A stretch of 64,000 nt of DNA. Source: Bacteroidales bacterium. GTDB taxonomy: Bacteria; Bacteroidota; Bacteroidia; Bacteroidales; P3. A model generated the notes under the pieces. That model saw nothing but the letters and a program-made list of their open reading frames with translations. It was not told the origin of the DNA and did not search any database. Of this stretch, positions 12,168 through 21,336 are shown piece after piece. The position numbers and the translations under genes were made by a program. The stretch is taken from the NCBI GenBank assembly GCA_017542345.1, contig JAFXXI010000005.1, positions 23,413-87,412 of the forward strand. Reading direction: 5' to 3'. Numbering within the stretch: position 1 is the stretch's first letter; the number at the start of each line of letters is the position of its first letter.

Positions 12168-12234
12168 TAAAAGTACTAATTTATTTACGATTATCCGGGT
12201 TATCTATCGGTTAGTTTTCAACAACTTATACACA
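12168..12234. promoter_or_regulatory. Possible ftsZ promoter and DnaA-box-like site in the ftsA-ftsZ gap
   Basis: The minus strand carries TACTTTTA (12175-12168), close to the Bacteroidetes -7 element TAnnTTTG. The plus strand at 12226-12234 reads TTATACACA, which fits the DnaA-box consensus TTATNCACA. Both are short motifs, and chance matches are quite possible. Confidence 0.3.
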
Positions 12235-12240
12235 ACTGCC

Positions 12241-13644
12241 TTAATCGTCGATTCCCTCGTTGAACATCTTGTTGAAGAACTTGCCGAGGACATCCTCGAA
12301 TTTGGGCTTGCCTTTGTCCTTGTCCTTTTTCTTGCTTTCCTTGTCCTCACTGGCCTCCGGGGTGGTCGGCGCGGCTGTGGGCGCAGGTGCGGAAATGTTG
12401 TCCATGTCGGCAAAGAGGTCCACATGGCTGCCCTTCTTGGCACTCTGGCGCTGCTCGGGTTCCTCCTCGGCGGCGTTCTTCTCGACCTGTTCGAGGCCGT
12501 AGAGCACTAGGCCGATACCGGTGGCATACATGGGGTGCGCCAAGTCGGCATAGGAGACGCTCTCCGGGTCGATATGCTCGTTGGGTACGCCGATGCGGGT
12601 GTCAGTGGTGGTGATGAGTTCACAGAGTTCCTTGATGTTCTTCAGCTGGGCACCGCCGCCGGTGAGTACAACACCGGCGATGAGTTTCTTGTGGTAGCCG
12701 GAGAGCTTGATTTCATAGTCCACCTGCTCCATGATCATCTTGGTGCGGGCGTTGATGATGCCGGCGAGGGTCTTCACATAGATCTCGCGCGGCGCCTGGC
12801 TGCGGATGCCGGGGATGGAGATGATGTCCTTGTCGCTGACGGCCTGCACCAGGCAGGAGCCGAACTTCACCTTCAGGCTCTCGGCCTGTTTCTTCAGGAT
12901 GTTGCAGCCTTCGCGGATGTCGTTGGTGATGGCGTTGCCAGCCAGCGGAAGCACCGAGGTGTGGCGGATGATGCGGTCGTGGAAGATGGCGATGTCGGTG
13001 GTGCCGCCGCCGATGTCGACCATAGCCACGCCGGCGTCGCGGTCGCTGTCGTCGAGAACGGCCTTAGCCGAGGCGATAGGCTCAAGCACCACGCCTTTAA
13101 TCTTCAAGCCGGCGCGCTCAACGGCATACTTGATGTACTGGAGGTTCTGCACATTGGCCGTCACCATGTGGAAGTCGGCCTCGAGGCTCTTGCCGGCCAC
13201 GCCCACGGGCGGTATCTCGCGGGGCAGGGACTCGCGGTCCACAATATACTGCTGCGGGAAGACGTGAATAATTTCCTCACCCGGAGGAAGCTGGATGTTG
13301 TACTGCTCCCTTATCAGACGATCCACATCCTCCTGCTCGATGAGCGTGTGGTCTGCCGGAATCATGATGCTGCCGTGGCTGGGGTTAGACTTGATGTGCT
13401 GCCCCGCGATGCCCACCCAGACCTCGTCGATGTCCACATTCGCCTGGTCGGCGGCTTCGTTCACCGCCTTGGTGATGGAGTCGGCCGTTTGCGTGATGCC
13501 TTTCACCACGCCGTTCTCCACGCCTATCGACTCGGTCTTGCCAAAGCCGAGGATTTTCACTTTCCCGTTTTCGCCCCGCATGCCGACGAAGCAGGCAATC
13601 TTCGTGGTACCGATGTCAAGGCCAACAATGATTTCGTTTTCCAT
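12241..13644 (-). CDS. ftsA: Cell division protein FtsA
   Basis: An actin-like ATPase that tethers FtsZ to the membrane. The start at MENEIIVGLDIG (ending 13644) is preferred over an upstream ATG that would overlap ftsQ. The protein is then 467 residues. It shows phosphate-1 motif GLDIGTTKIACFVG, phosphate-2 VDIGGGTTDIAIF and adenosine motif GVVLTGGGAQL. The C-terminal region has a Lys/Glu-rich linker and ends FEDVLGKFFNKMFNEGIDD, which probably forms the amphipathic membrane-targeting helix. It lies 19 bp after ftsQ. Confidence 0.95.
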   Translation of the reverse strand: MENEIIVGLDIGTTKIACFVGMRGENGKVKILGFGKTESIGVENGVVKGITQTADSITKAVNEAADQANVDIDEVWVGIAGQHIKSNPSHGSIMIPADHTLIEQEDVDRLIREQYNIQLPPGEEIIHVFPQQYIVDRESLPREIPPVGVAGKSLEADFHMVTANVQNLQYIKYAVERAGLKIKGVVLEPIASAKAVLDDSDRDAGVAMVDIGGGTTDIAIFHDRIIRHTSVLPLAGNAITNDIREGCNILKKQAESLKVKFGSCLVQAVSDKDIISIPGIRSQAPREIYVKTLAGIINARTKMIMEQVDYEIKLSGYHKKLIAGVVLTGGGAQLKNIKELCELITTTDTRIGVPNEHIDPESVSYADLAHPMYATGIGLVLYGLEQVEKNAAEEEPEQRQSAKKGSHVDLFADMDNISAPAPTAAPTTPEASEDKESKKKDKDKGKPKFEDVLGKFFNKMFNEGIDD

Positions 13645-13663
13645 AAGCTGTTTTATTTTTGAT

Positions 13664-14419
13664 TTATCTCTTTTCTTTCGTACATACCACCTGCCCACGG
13701 AACTTCAGGCTTATCCTGCTGTAGGTGTTCCATCCCGCCCGGGGCATTCCTTTTTGGTAGAAGGCCAGCAGGTTGCTGAACTTCTCGTCCAGATTCTCGG
13801 CGTCGCCGAGTTCAATCACATGGTCGCCTATCTTGGGGGCCATCATCACGTCACCGTCGCGCTCGACATATATCTGGTCGATCAACCGACCATATTTCTT
13901 TTCTTTGTCAAGATAGTTGGCCACCTTGACCAGCGACAGCATCTGGCTGTTCAGACTATCCACACGCAGCGGCTCCGTGAAGTCGCCGCCCGCCACCAGC
14001 ACATTGCACTCGCCCACCTTGCTGGCAGGCATCACGGCGCCTTCGCTGTCGAAGTAATACTCGCGTCCACCATAGAACAAGCGTGCCACCGGACGCCGCT
14101 GCACAGCTTTCACCACCACACGGCCGCTCACGCTCACCGCCACCGACACATCCTTCAGGTAGCTCACCTGCTCGGCTGCTACAGCCACCTCGTCGCGGTC
14201 GACCTCACGCACCAGCATGGTCGGCAGCTGCGGGCACGCGGCCAGCACGCTGTCCACCACCGTCTGTCCTTCCACCAAGCGCGGGGTGCTCCCATATCTG
14301 ATATCCGCCTCGACACCACGCACCTGCGAGCGCGAACGCGAGACGTTGGCGGCAATCACCACCACCGTCAGCACCAGTGCACCCGTCAGGATAAGCAGTA
14401 TTTTGTACGGTCGTTTCAT
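13664..14419 (-). CDS. ftsQ: Cell division protein FtsQ
   Basis: A bitopic divisome protein linking early and late division proteins. It has a short basic N-terminus, one transmembrane helix (about 7-24), then a periplasmic POTRA-like region (about 30-105) and beta-domain. The 251 residues match Bacteroidetes FtsQ, which is poorly conserved in sequence. Identification rests on size, topology, the motif LPTMLVREVDRDEV..VSYLKDVSVAVS and its place between murC (4-bp overlap) and ftsA. Confidence 0.88.
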   Translation of the reverse strand: MKRPYKILLILTGALVLTVVVIAANVSRSRSQVRGVEADIRYGSTPRLVEGQTVVDSVLAACPQLPTMLVREVDRDEVAVAAEQVSYLKDVSVAVSVSGRVVVKAVQRRPVARLFYGGREYYFDSEGAVMPASKVGECNVLVAGGDFTEPLRVDSLNSQMLSLVKVANYLDKEKKYGRLIDQIYVERDGDVMMAPKIGDHVIELGDAENLDEKFSNLLAFYQKGMPRAGWNTYSRISLKFRGQVVCTKEKR

Positions 14420-15831
14420 AGCATTTGTTCTCTTAATGTAGCTTCAAGGCGCGGCACCAGGCGGTCGATGTCGCCGGCACCCAGCGTGAGCACCACGTCG
14501 GGGCACAGCGCCGGTATCAGCTCCAGCACCTGATCTGCCGTGCAGAGGTATTTGGACATGCCGGGAATCTTCCGCAGCACCATACTCGACGTCACCCCCG
14601 CTATCGGCAGCTCGCGCGCCGGGTAGATGGGCATCATCACCACCTCGTCCAGTTCCTGCAACACTTCAGCAAATTCATCGGCGAAATCGCGCGTGCGGCT
14701 GTAGAGGTGCGGCTGGAAAATGCCCACCACACGTTTGCCGGGGTAAAGGTAGCGCACCGACGCTATCGTAGTCTTGATTTCCGCCGGGTGGTGCGCATAG
14801 TCGTCTATATATATCAGCTCTTTCTCCCTGATGCGGTAGTCGAAACGCCGACGAACGCCGGAGAAGCTCTTCAGCCCCTGGCGCAACTGGTACTGATTTA
14901 CACCACAACTCATGGCCACCGCCGATGCAGCCACGGCATTCTCCACATTGAACAGCGCCGTACCGTCGAGCTCAAGGTCATAGAGCACCCCGTCGGGCGT
15001 GCGCAGGTCGAAGAAAAGGTTACCGTTATAGGTGCGCACATTGATGGCATAGTAGTCGGCCTCGATACCGTGGGCGGTGTAGGTTGAGTATGGAGTGTGA
15101 AGCGCATGGTGGGGAGCCTCGTGTTCGTGGTGCTCATGATGCTCGTGCCCGTACTCAACGTATTCTTCGCCATCGAGAGTACGGAAGATGCCCTCCTTGA
15201 GGAACAGCTGGCCGTCTGCATCGGTCTGATTGGCGAACTGCAGATAGGCCTCGAGCATATTCTCGTGGGTGCCATAAATATCCAGGTGGTCGGGGTCGGT
15301 GGCAGTGATGACGGCGTAGTGCGGATGCAGCTGCAGGAACGAGCGGTCATATTCGTCAGCCTCCACCACCACATACTCGCTCTTCTCGTCCACCACCACA
15401 TTGCTCCCGAAGTTCTTGCTGATACCGCCGAGGAAGGCACTGCAGCCGCACTCCGCCTTGCTCAACAGATGGGCTATAAGCGTACTGGTGGTCGTCTTCC
15501 CATGACTGCCGGCCACCGCAATGCACTTCTTTCCGCGCGTCAGTTCTCCGAGCACCTGCGAACGCTTTTCCATGCGCACACCACGCTCCTTCAACACCGT
15601 CATCTCGCGCAAGTCCTGCGGCACGGCGGGAGTGTAGACCACCAAGTCAATGTCTTGCGGCAGGCGTTCGGGGGCATCCTCATAGTGCACACTGATGCCT
15701 TCACGCTCCAGCTCTTCAGTCAGCGGACTGCGCGTCCGGTCATAGCCGCTCACGCGGTCGCCCTGACGATGGAAATAGCGTGCCAGCGCGCTCATCCCGA
15801 TACCTCCTATGCCGAGGAAATAGTAGTTCAT
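14416..15831 (-). CDS. murC: UDP-N-acetylmuramate--L-alanine ligase MurC with a histidine-rich insert
   Basis: Adds L-Ala to UDP-MurNAc, the first peptide-stem step. The N-terminal Rossmann part starts MNYYFLGIGGIGMSALA. The ATP P-loop is GSHGKTTT (108-115), followed by EADEYDRSF near 158 and the ligase-domain motif YIDDYAHHPAEI. An unusual insert near residues 228-246 contains HEHHEHHEHEAPHHALH, ten His in 17 residues, in the central domain. It overlaps murG and ftsQ by 4 bp each, so translation is coupled. Confidence 0.95.
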   Translation of the reverse strand: MNYYFLGIGGIGMSALARYFHRQGDRVSGYDRTRSPLTEELEREGISVHYEDAPERLPQDIDLVVYTPAVPQDLREMTVLKERGVRMEKRSQVLGELTRGKKCIAVAGSHGKTTTSTLIAHLLSKAECGCSAFLGGISKNFGSNVVVDEKSEYVVVEADEYDRSFLQLHPHYAVITATDPDHLDIYGTHENMLEAYLQFANQTDADGQLFLKEGIFRTLDGEEYVEYGHEHHEHHEHEAPHHALHTPYSTYTAHGIEADYYAINVRTYNGNLFFDLRTPDGVLYDLELDGTALFNVENAVAASAVAMSCGVNQYQLRQGLKSFSGVRRRFDYRIREKELIYIDDYAHHPAEIKTTIASVRYLYPGKRVVGIFQPHLYSRTRDFADEFAEVLQELDEVVMMPIYPARELPIAGVTSSMVLRKIPGMSKYLCTADQVLELIPALCPDVVLTLGAGDIDRLVPRLEATLREQML

Positions 15832-16934
15832 TTCACTATTCGTTCTATCTGGTCCACAATCTTGTCGGCAGCGCCATACACTGCCAGCTTCTTTATCGCC
15901 GTGCTCATCGCTTCCCGGTGACCTTGGTTTTCAAACAGCTCCTGCACCTGAGGCAGGCACTGCACATTGCACTCGGCATCGCGCACCATTACCGCAGCGC
16001 CCTTGTCCACCAAGGCGAGGGCGTTTTTTGTCTGATGGTCTTCGGCGACGTTCGGTGATGGTATCAGCACCACCGGCTTGCCCACAATGCAGAGTTCCGA
16101 GATGGCAATGGCCCCTGCTCGCGAAACCACCACATCGGCGGCCGCATAGGCCAGATCCATCCGTGCAATAAACTGGTGCACCTTCACCCACTCATCCACA
16201 TTGGCAGCCTTCACAGCCTTCACGGCATCATCATACATCCAGCGTCCTGTCTGCCACAGCAATTGTATCTTGTTCTCCTTGAAGAAGTGGAGATGCGACA
16301 GGATCATCTCGTTGATACTCCTCGCGCCCAGGCTTCCCCCCACTGAGAGCAACACCCGGCCGTTAGCATTCAGGCCGAATTCTGCACAGCCTTCCTCACG
16401 GGTGGCATTCATACGTTCGATGTCGGCCCGCACCGGATTGCCGGTGAACACTATTTTCTCCTTCGGGAAGAAACGTTCCATGCCGTCGTAAGCCACACAG
16501 ATGGCCCGCGCGTCCTTCGCCAGCATCTTGTTCGTCAGGCCCGCATAGGAGTTCTGTTCCTGGAGCAGTGTGGCGTAGCCCATTGCTGCGGCCGTCTTCA
16601 GTGTCGGCTCGCTTGCAAAGCCACCCACGCCCACCACAATATCGGGGTTGAAGTCACGTAATATTGCCTTCACCATACGGCGACTCTTCATCATCTTGAA
16701 CGGCAGCTGCAAGTTCTTCACAATGTTCTGCGGCGTCAGCTTGCGTTGCAGGCCCGCTATCGGCAACCCTTTGATTTCATATCCCGCCGCGGGCACCTTC
16801 TCCATCTCCATCCTCCCCTCGGCACCCACAAACAATATCTCGGCATCGCTCCAGCGTGCCTTGATGGCGTTGGCTATTGCCACTGCGGGGAAGATATGTC
16901 CCCCGCTACCTCCTCCACTAACTATCGCTTTCAT
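15828..16934 (-). CDS. murG: UDP-GlcNAc transferase MurG (lipid II synthesis)
   Basis: Transfers GlcNAc from UDP-GlcNAc to lipid I at the inner face of the membrane. The 368 residues form two GT-B Rossmann lobes. The glycine-rich loop SGGGSGGHIFPAVAIA sits at 6-21. GVGGFASEP and LQEQNSYAGLTNK are in the first lobe; SVGGSLGARSINE and SRAGAIAISEL are in the second, with IPSPNVAEDHQTKNA at the donor site. The gene overlaps ftsW by 17 bp and murC by 4 bp. Confidence 0.96.
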   Translation of the reverse strand: MKAIVSGGGSGGHIFPAVAIANAIKARWSDAEILFVGAEGRMEMEKVPAAGYEIKGLPIAGLQRKLTPQNIVKNLQLPFKMMKSRRMVKAILRDFNPDIVVGVGGFASEPTLKTAAAMGYATLLQEQNSYAGLTNKMLAKDARAICVAYDGMERFFPKEKIVFTGNPVRADIERMNATREEGCAEFGLNANGRVLLSVGGSLGARSINEMILSHLHFFKENKIQLLWQTGRWMYDDAVKAVKAANVDEWVKVHQFIARMDLAYAAADVVVSRAGAIAISELCIVGKPVVLIPSPNVAEDHQTKNALALVDKGAAVMVRDAECNVQCLPQVQELFENQGHREAMSTAIKKLAVYGAADKIVDQIERIVK

Positions 16935-18135
16935 TATAGTCTATATTATTCGTTTCTTTTGTATCACCCACAAGGGCCTTCTCCTCTGACGCATTTACAT
17001 CTGCCGCCACCGACTGGATCACCCCCAGCGCACATCCGAGGAACAGATAGGCCGTTCCGCCATAGCTTATGAACGGCAATGTTTGTCCGGTGACCGGCAA
17101 CACGCCCACTGCCACACTCATATTCACCAAGGCCTGCAGATATATCACTGTACCCAGGCCCGCCACAGTCAAGGCTCCAAAGCGCCCCTTGCACCGCCAC
17201 GCCAGACGCACACAGCGGAAGTAGAAGATGCTGTAGAGCACAAATACCAGCAAACCGCCTAGCATACCCGTCTCCTCAATGATAATGGCATAGATAAAGT
17301 CGTTGTGCGCCTGCGTCATCAGACGGGCATGCACCGTATTGCCGATACCCACTCCAAAGACTCCGCCACGCGCTATGGCCATCTTCGCCATGTTCTCCTG
17401 CGACAGCTCGTCGGGATTGGGGTTCAACCAATGATCCACACGGTTCACCCAGGTCTTACTGCGCTCCAGTGTGCTACTATGCTGACCCGTCTTCAGCATG
17501 ACGAACATCGCCACCATTACCACGGCCACTCCCACCAGCATCAGACGCCACCAATAGCTGCGCTTCACACCGCCAAACAGCATCACCATATAGGCCGCCA
17601 GGAAAATCAGCGCCGCCGTGGAGAAGTTCTCCGGAAGCACCATTACCACCACCAGCGCTATATACACCAGCACCATCAAGAAGGTGCCCAACTCCTTGGC
17701 CTGATCCTTCTTGAGCGCCATCATCCTCGCCACGAAGATGATGAGCACCACCTTGGCAATCTCCGAAGGCTGGAACTGTCCGATGACGGGCACTCGGAAC
17801 CAGCGCCCGTGCAACGCCAACATCACCGCCAGCAACGCCAGCGAGAACCAATAGCCCAGCATCGCGAAACGCGAGAAGTAGCGGTAATTGACACGCGAAA
17901 GGAAGATGATGACAACATAGGTAGCCAGCACAATAAGCAGATGCTTCAGGAACAAGCCCGTAGGTCTTGCGCCCGACATGGAATAGGCATACAGGCCGAT
18001 AGAGCTATACACTTCCACCAGCGAGATAATGCTGAGCAGGAAGAACACCACCCAAATGATACGGTCGCCCCTGAAGAGTCCTCTCTTCAGAGCCGGACGT
18101 CCGGCTGTTGCTTCGCTATGTTCTGTCGTCACCAT
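16918..18135 (-). CDS. ftsW: Lipid II polymerase / SEDS protein FtsW
   Basis: The division-specific SEDS glycosyltransferase that works with FtsI. 405 residues with about ten transmembrane helices. Conserved parts are FQPSEIAKVVLI (helix 4 region), the large extracellular loop with RVDHWLNPNPDELSQ, ARGGVFGVGIGN, and the end motif TGQTLPFISYGGTAYL. The N-terminal 28 residues are polar and basic. It starts 8 bp after the murD remnant and overlaps murG. Confidence 0.95.
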   Translation of the reverse strand: MVTTEHSEATAGRPALKRGLFRGDRIIWVVFFLLSIISLVEVYSSIGLYAYSMSGARPTGLFLKHLLIVLATYVVIIFLSRVNYRYFSRFAMLGYWFSLALLAVMLALHGRWFRVPVIGQFQPSEIAKVVLIIFVARMMALKKDQAKELGTFLMVLVYIALVVVMVLPENFSTAALIFLAAYMVMLFGGVKRSYWWRLMLVGVAVVMVAMFVMLKTGQHSSTLERSKTWVNRVDHWLNPNPDELSQENMAKMAIARGGVFGVGIGNTVHARLMTQAHNDFIYAIIIEETGMLGGLLVFVLYSIFYFRCVRLAWRCKGRFGALTVAGLGTVIYLQALVNMSVAVGVLPVTGQTLPFISYGGTAYLFLGCALGVIQSVAADVNASEEKALVGDTKETNNIDYNESDS

Positions 18136-18143
18136 TGAGTATG

Positions 18144-18680
18144 TTACAATTCATTCACTTCGCGTCGGAAAGCCTCACCCCACGCCTCGGTGGTCACACC
18201 GTCGTCGCATGCAGGCGAGAAGAGCACCTTGACGTCCACTGCCTCATACATATATGCATGGTGCAACGCCTGTGCCATCGTGTCGCACGACTGGATGGTG
18301 GGGATAATGCCCGAGAAAGTCTTGCGCAACCGGCTGTCATCGCCGAGGATAAGCAACATGCGCACCTTACGCAGCGCCAGCGGCACCAGTCGGCTATAGT
18401 CTGCCTCCGAGTCGCTCCCGCAGGCAATCCAGATGATACCACCCTCGGTAGATTCCAGCGAATACCATGTAGCATTGATGGTTCGTGAGGCGGCGTCATT
18501 GACATATTCACGACCCAAGATACGCGCCACAAACTCAAGACGGTATCGAGTGTCTTCCAATCGGTTGAAGCAGGCCCGCAACGACGCGTTGCGGATGGCT
18601 TTGAGACGGGCGGTGTCGATTCCCGCCAGTCCGGGATGCAATGTGTCACGGCCTTGCAAGGCCAAAGTCTCTATTGTCAT
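18144..18680 (-). CDS. MurD C-terminal-domain remnant (no UDP-binding or ATPase domain)
   Basis: A 178-residue reading frame at the usual murD position between mraY (4 bp) and ftsW (8 bp). It aligns by eye with only the last third of MurD, starting at the end of the central domain (LALQGRDTLHPGLAG where MurD has a G-HN-N-AA motif). The Bacteroides-like pattern then continues as NRLE...YRLEFVARILG, NATWYSLES and SPAC. The catalytic blocks are changed: NDSKATN is NDAASRTIN, GGKDKG is CGSDSE, and SFDLFKSYEDRGDQF is DGVTTEAWGEAF. No room exists for the missing 270 residues, because mraY ends 4 bp upstream. It cannot be an active D-Glu ligase as read. It may be a decayed gene kept for coupling or a structural role; a full MurD must be elsewhere. 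Confidence 0.8.
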   Translation of the reverse strand: MTIETLALQGRDTLHPGLAGIDTARLKAIRNASLRACFNRLEDTRYRLEFVARILGREYVNDAASRTINATWYSLESTEGGIIWIACGSDSEADYSRLVPLALRKVRMLLILGDDSRLRKTFSGIIPTIQSCDTMAQALHHAYMYEAVDVKVLFSPACDDGVTTEAWGEAFRREVNEL

Positions 18681-18684
18681 TTCT

Positions 18685-19863
18685 CTATCGTAGTTTCAGC
18701 GTTGATAAGGTAAAGATGGCCAGAAGGATGGCTATGATGATGAAGCGCATGACGACCTTCTCTTCTGCCACTCCTTTCTTCTGGTAGTGATGGTGGAGTG
18801 GCGACATGAGGAAGGGGCGCTTCTCTACAGGCACCGGTACGCCCATAGGCAGTTTGTGCTTGCGGCGATAACGTTTGCAGCCGGTGGTCTGGATGATGAC
18901 CGAGAGGTCCTCGACCAAGTAGATGCCGCATAACAGCGGCAGGAGGAGCTCCTTACGGATAAGAATGGCGAAGACCGCAATGATGCCGCCGATTGCCAAC
19001 GAACCAGTGTCGCCCATGAATATCTCCGCCGGGTGAGTGTTGAACCACAGGAATCCCAGCGTAGCTCCCACAAAGGCGGTGCTGAACACGGCCAGCTCAC
19101 CGATATTGGGCAGGTATAAGATGTTCAGGTAGCCCGACATGATGATATTGCCGCTCACCCAAGCGAGAAGTGCAAGTGCCACACCATTGACGGCGGCCAC
19201 ACCGGTGGCGATGCCGTCGATGCCGTCGGTAAGGTTGCTGGCATTACTCACAGCGGTGACCACCAATATCACAATAATCACAAAGACCACCCACGCATAG
19301 TCTACAGCCCAGTCACCCAGCCAAGAGACAAGCCAGGTATAATCAAACTCGTTGTTCTTCACAAACGGGATGGTGGTCTTCAGCGGGTCGGTGATATCGG
19401 GGTGGAAGGTGATAAGCAACCCCACCACAAGACCCAGCAGCACCTGTCCAATGACTTTGTACTTGCCCGGCAGGCCCGCCTTGCCACGGGTCTTCTTCAG
19501 GTAATCGTCCAGGAAACCCACCATACCCATCCACAGCGTGGTGCCCAGCATAATCTGGACATAGATGTTGTCCAGTTTGGCGAAGAGCAGCGTAGGAACG
19601 ATGATGGCCGTCAGTATCAGCACTCCGCCCATCGTCGGGGTCTTGGCTTTCTGCTCGGCTCCCTCAAGGCCCAACTCGGTGCGCACCTCGTCCATCATCC
19701 CCAGCTTGTTCTGCATCCAGCGGATAAACGGCTTTCCCAGGAACAACATGATGAACAGCGAAGTTATTATGCTCGCACCGGCGCGGAACGAGATGTATTG
19801 GAACACCCCCGCTCCCGGAAAGTCCATCGTCCTGTCTAACCAATCGAATAAATAGTATAGCAT
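18685..19863 (-). CDS. mraY: Phospho-MurNAc-pentapeptide translocase MraY
   Basis: Forms lipid I from UDP-MurNAc-pentapeptide and undecaprenyl phosphate in the inner membrane. 392 residues with about ten helices. Key motifs are visible: PTMGGVLI after the first helices, FLDDYLKKTRGKAGLPGKYK (Asp pair), NLTDGIDGIATG, FMGDTGSLAIGG and MSPLHHHYQKKG (His triplet). The gene begins 4 bp after murE and is followed after 4 bp by the murD remnant. Confidence 0.97.
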   Translation of the reverse strand: MLYYLFDWLDRTMDFPGAGVFQYISFRAGASIITSLFIMLFLGKPFIRWMQNKLGMMDEVRTELGLEGAEQKAKTPTMGGVLILTAIIVPTLLFAKLDNIYVQIMLGTTLWMGMVGFLDDYLKKTRGKAGLPGKYKVIGQVLLGLVVGLLITFHPDITDPLKTTIPFVKNNEFDYTWLVSWLGDWAVDYAWVVFVIIVILVVTAVSNASNLTDGIDGIATGVAAVNGVALALLAWVSGNIIMSGYLNILYLPNIGELAVFSTAFVGATLGFLWFNTHPAEIFMGDTGSLAIGGIIAVFAILIRKELLLPLLCGIYLVEDLSVIIQTTGCKRYRRKHKLPMGVPVPVEKRPFLMSPLHHHYQKKGVAEEKVVMRFIIIAILLAIFTLSTLKLR

Positions 19864-19867
19864 ATCT

Positions 19868-21319
19868 TTATTTTATTCCTAATTCTTTCTCCAGTTCTTC
19901 CACATCGTCAAAGTGCGTACGCACTCCGTTCACCTCCTGGTATTTTTCATGTCCCTTGCCCGCTACCAACACAATATCGCCTTCCTTGGCCATCATACAA
20001 GCCGTGCGTATGGCCTGGCGGCGGTCGGTGATGCGCACCGTGCGACATAGTTGCTGTGCGTCAAGTCCGGCCTCCATCTCATCGAGAATAGCTTCGGGTT
20101 TCTCCGTACGGGGGTTGTCACTCGTCAACACCACCTTGTTGCTGCCTTCAGCCGCTATCTTCGCCATCTCAGGGCGTTTGGTGCGGTCGCGGTCGCCACC
20201 GCATCCCACCACGGTAATCAGCATCTGAGACTGCCCGCGTATGCCGTCAATGGTGGAGATGACGTTCTGAAGGGCATCGGGCGTGTGAGCATAATCCACT
20301 ATGGCGGTAATGCCACGACCGCTGACATACTGGAACCTGCCGGGAGCGGCTTCCAACACGCTCAGCATCCTGACAGCTTCTGCCTTGTCGACTCCGCACA
20401 GGACGGCGGCGCCATAGATGGCCGTGACGTTGTAGGCGTTGAACTTTCCTACCAGACGGCACCACATTTCGTTCCCGTCCAGCTCCAGTTGCATTCCTTC
20501 AAAGGTGTTCTCCAGTATCTTGCAATGGAACTCCGCCGAGTGTTGCAGACCATAGGTGTGCACCGCAGCGGCAGTGTTCTGCACCATCACCAGTCCATTC
20601 TTGTCGTCCACGTTCACCAGTGCCCACGCATCTTTGGACAGACCATCGAAGAAGCCCTTCTTGGCAGCGATATAGTTAGCCATGGTCTTGTGGAAATCCA
20701 AGTGGTCGTGGGTGATATTGCTAAAGATGGCTCCGGCGAATTCCACGCCCGCAATGCGTTTCTGCACCACGGCGTGACTGCTGACCTCCATGAAAGCATA
20801 CTGACAGCCAGCGTCCACCATGCGACGCAGCAGCTGGTTGAGTTCCAACGCGTCGGGTGTGGTATGACCCGTAGGCAACTCTTCTTCATCAATCTTGTTG
20901 ACGATGGTAGAGATAAGTCCTGTGTGATATCCCAGCAGGCGGAACATGCGGTGCAGCAGTGTGACGGTAGTGGTCTTGCCGTTGGTGCCGGTGATGCCCA
21001 CCAGCTTCAATTGCGCGCTGGGGTGTCCGTAGAAGTTGGCTGCCGCCAGACCAAGTGCCTCGCTGCTGTCCTTCACCTTCACAAATATCACACCCTCTGC
21101 GCGCTTGGCAGGTACCTCCTCGCACAGCACAGCTGCGGCTCCGGCCTCAATGGCCTTGGCTATGTAGTCGTGTCCGTCAACCTTCGTGCCGCGCTGGGCC
21201 ACGAACATCGTGCCTTTCTCCACGCGACGCGAGTCGAACTGCAAGGCTGCAATTTCCACATCCGATGCGCCCAGCACTTCGGCGTCCACTCCTTTGAGTA
21301 TGTCTTTCAGTTTCATCAT
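19868..21319 (-). CDS. murE: UDP-MurNAc-tripeptide synthetase MurE (meso-DAP type)
   Basis: Adds meso-diaminopimelate to UDP-MurNAc-L-Ala-D-Glu. 483 residues in three domains: LQFDSRRVEKGTMFVAQRG in the UDP-binding part, P-loop GTNGKTTT near 110-117, then FEVSSHAVVQKR-like text (MEVSSHAV). In the C-terminal ligase domain the DNPR motif (TSDNPRTEKP) indicates DAP specificity rather than lysine. Two adjacent ATG codons are possible starts; the second (ending 21316) sits better after AAAGGA. It lies 17 bp after ftsI. Confidence 0.96.
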   Translation of the reverse strand: MMKLKDILKGVDAEVLGASDVEIAALQFDSRRVEKGTMFVAQRGTKVDGHDYIAKAIEAGAAAVLCEEVPAKRAEGVIFVKVKDSSEALGLAAANFYGHPSAQLKLVGITGTNGKTTTVTLLHRMFRLLGYHTGLISTIVNKIDEEELPTGHTTPDALELNQLLRRMVDAGCQYAFMEVSSHAVVQKRIAGVEFAGAIFSNITHDHLDFHKTMANYIAAKKGFFDGLSKDAWALVNVDDKNGLVMVQNTAAAVHTYGLQHSAEFHCKILENTFEGMQLELDGNEMWCRLVGKFNAYNVTAIYGAAVLCGVDKAEAVRMLSVLEAAPGRFQYVSGRGITAIVDYAHTPDALQNVISTIDGIRGQSQMLITVVGCGGDRDRTKRPEMAKIAAEGSNKVVLTSDNPRTEKPEAILDEMEAGLDAQQLCRTVRITDRRQAIRTACMMAKEGDIVLVAGKGHEKYQEVNGVRTHFDDVEELEKELGIK

Positions 21320-21336
21320 ATCCTTTTTCTACCCCG

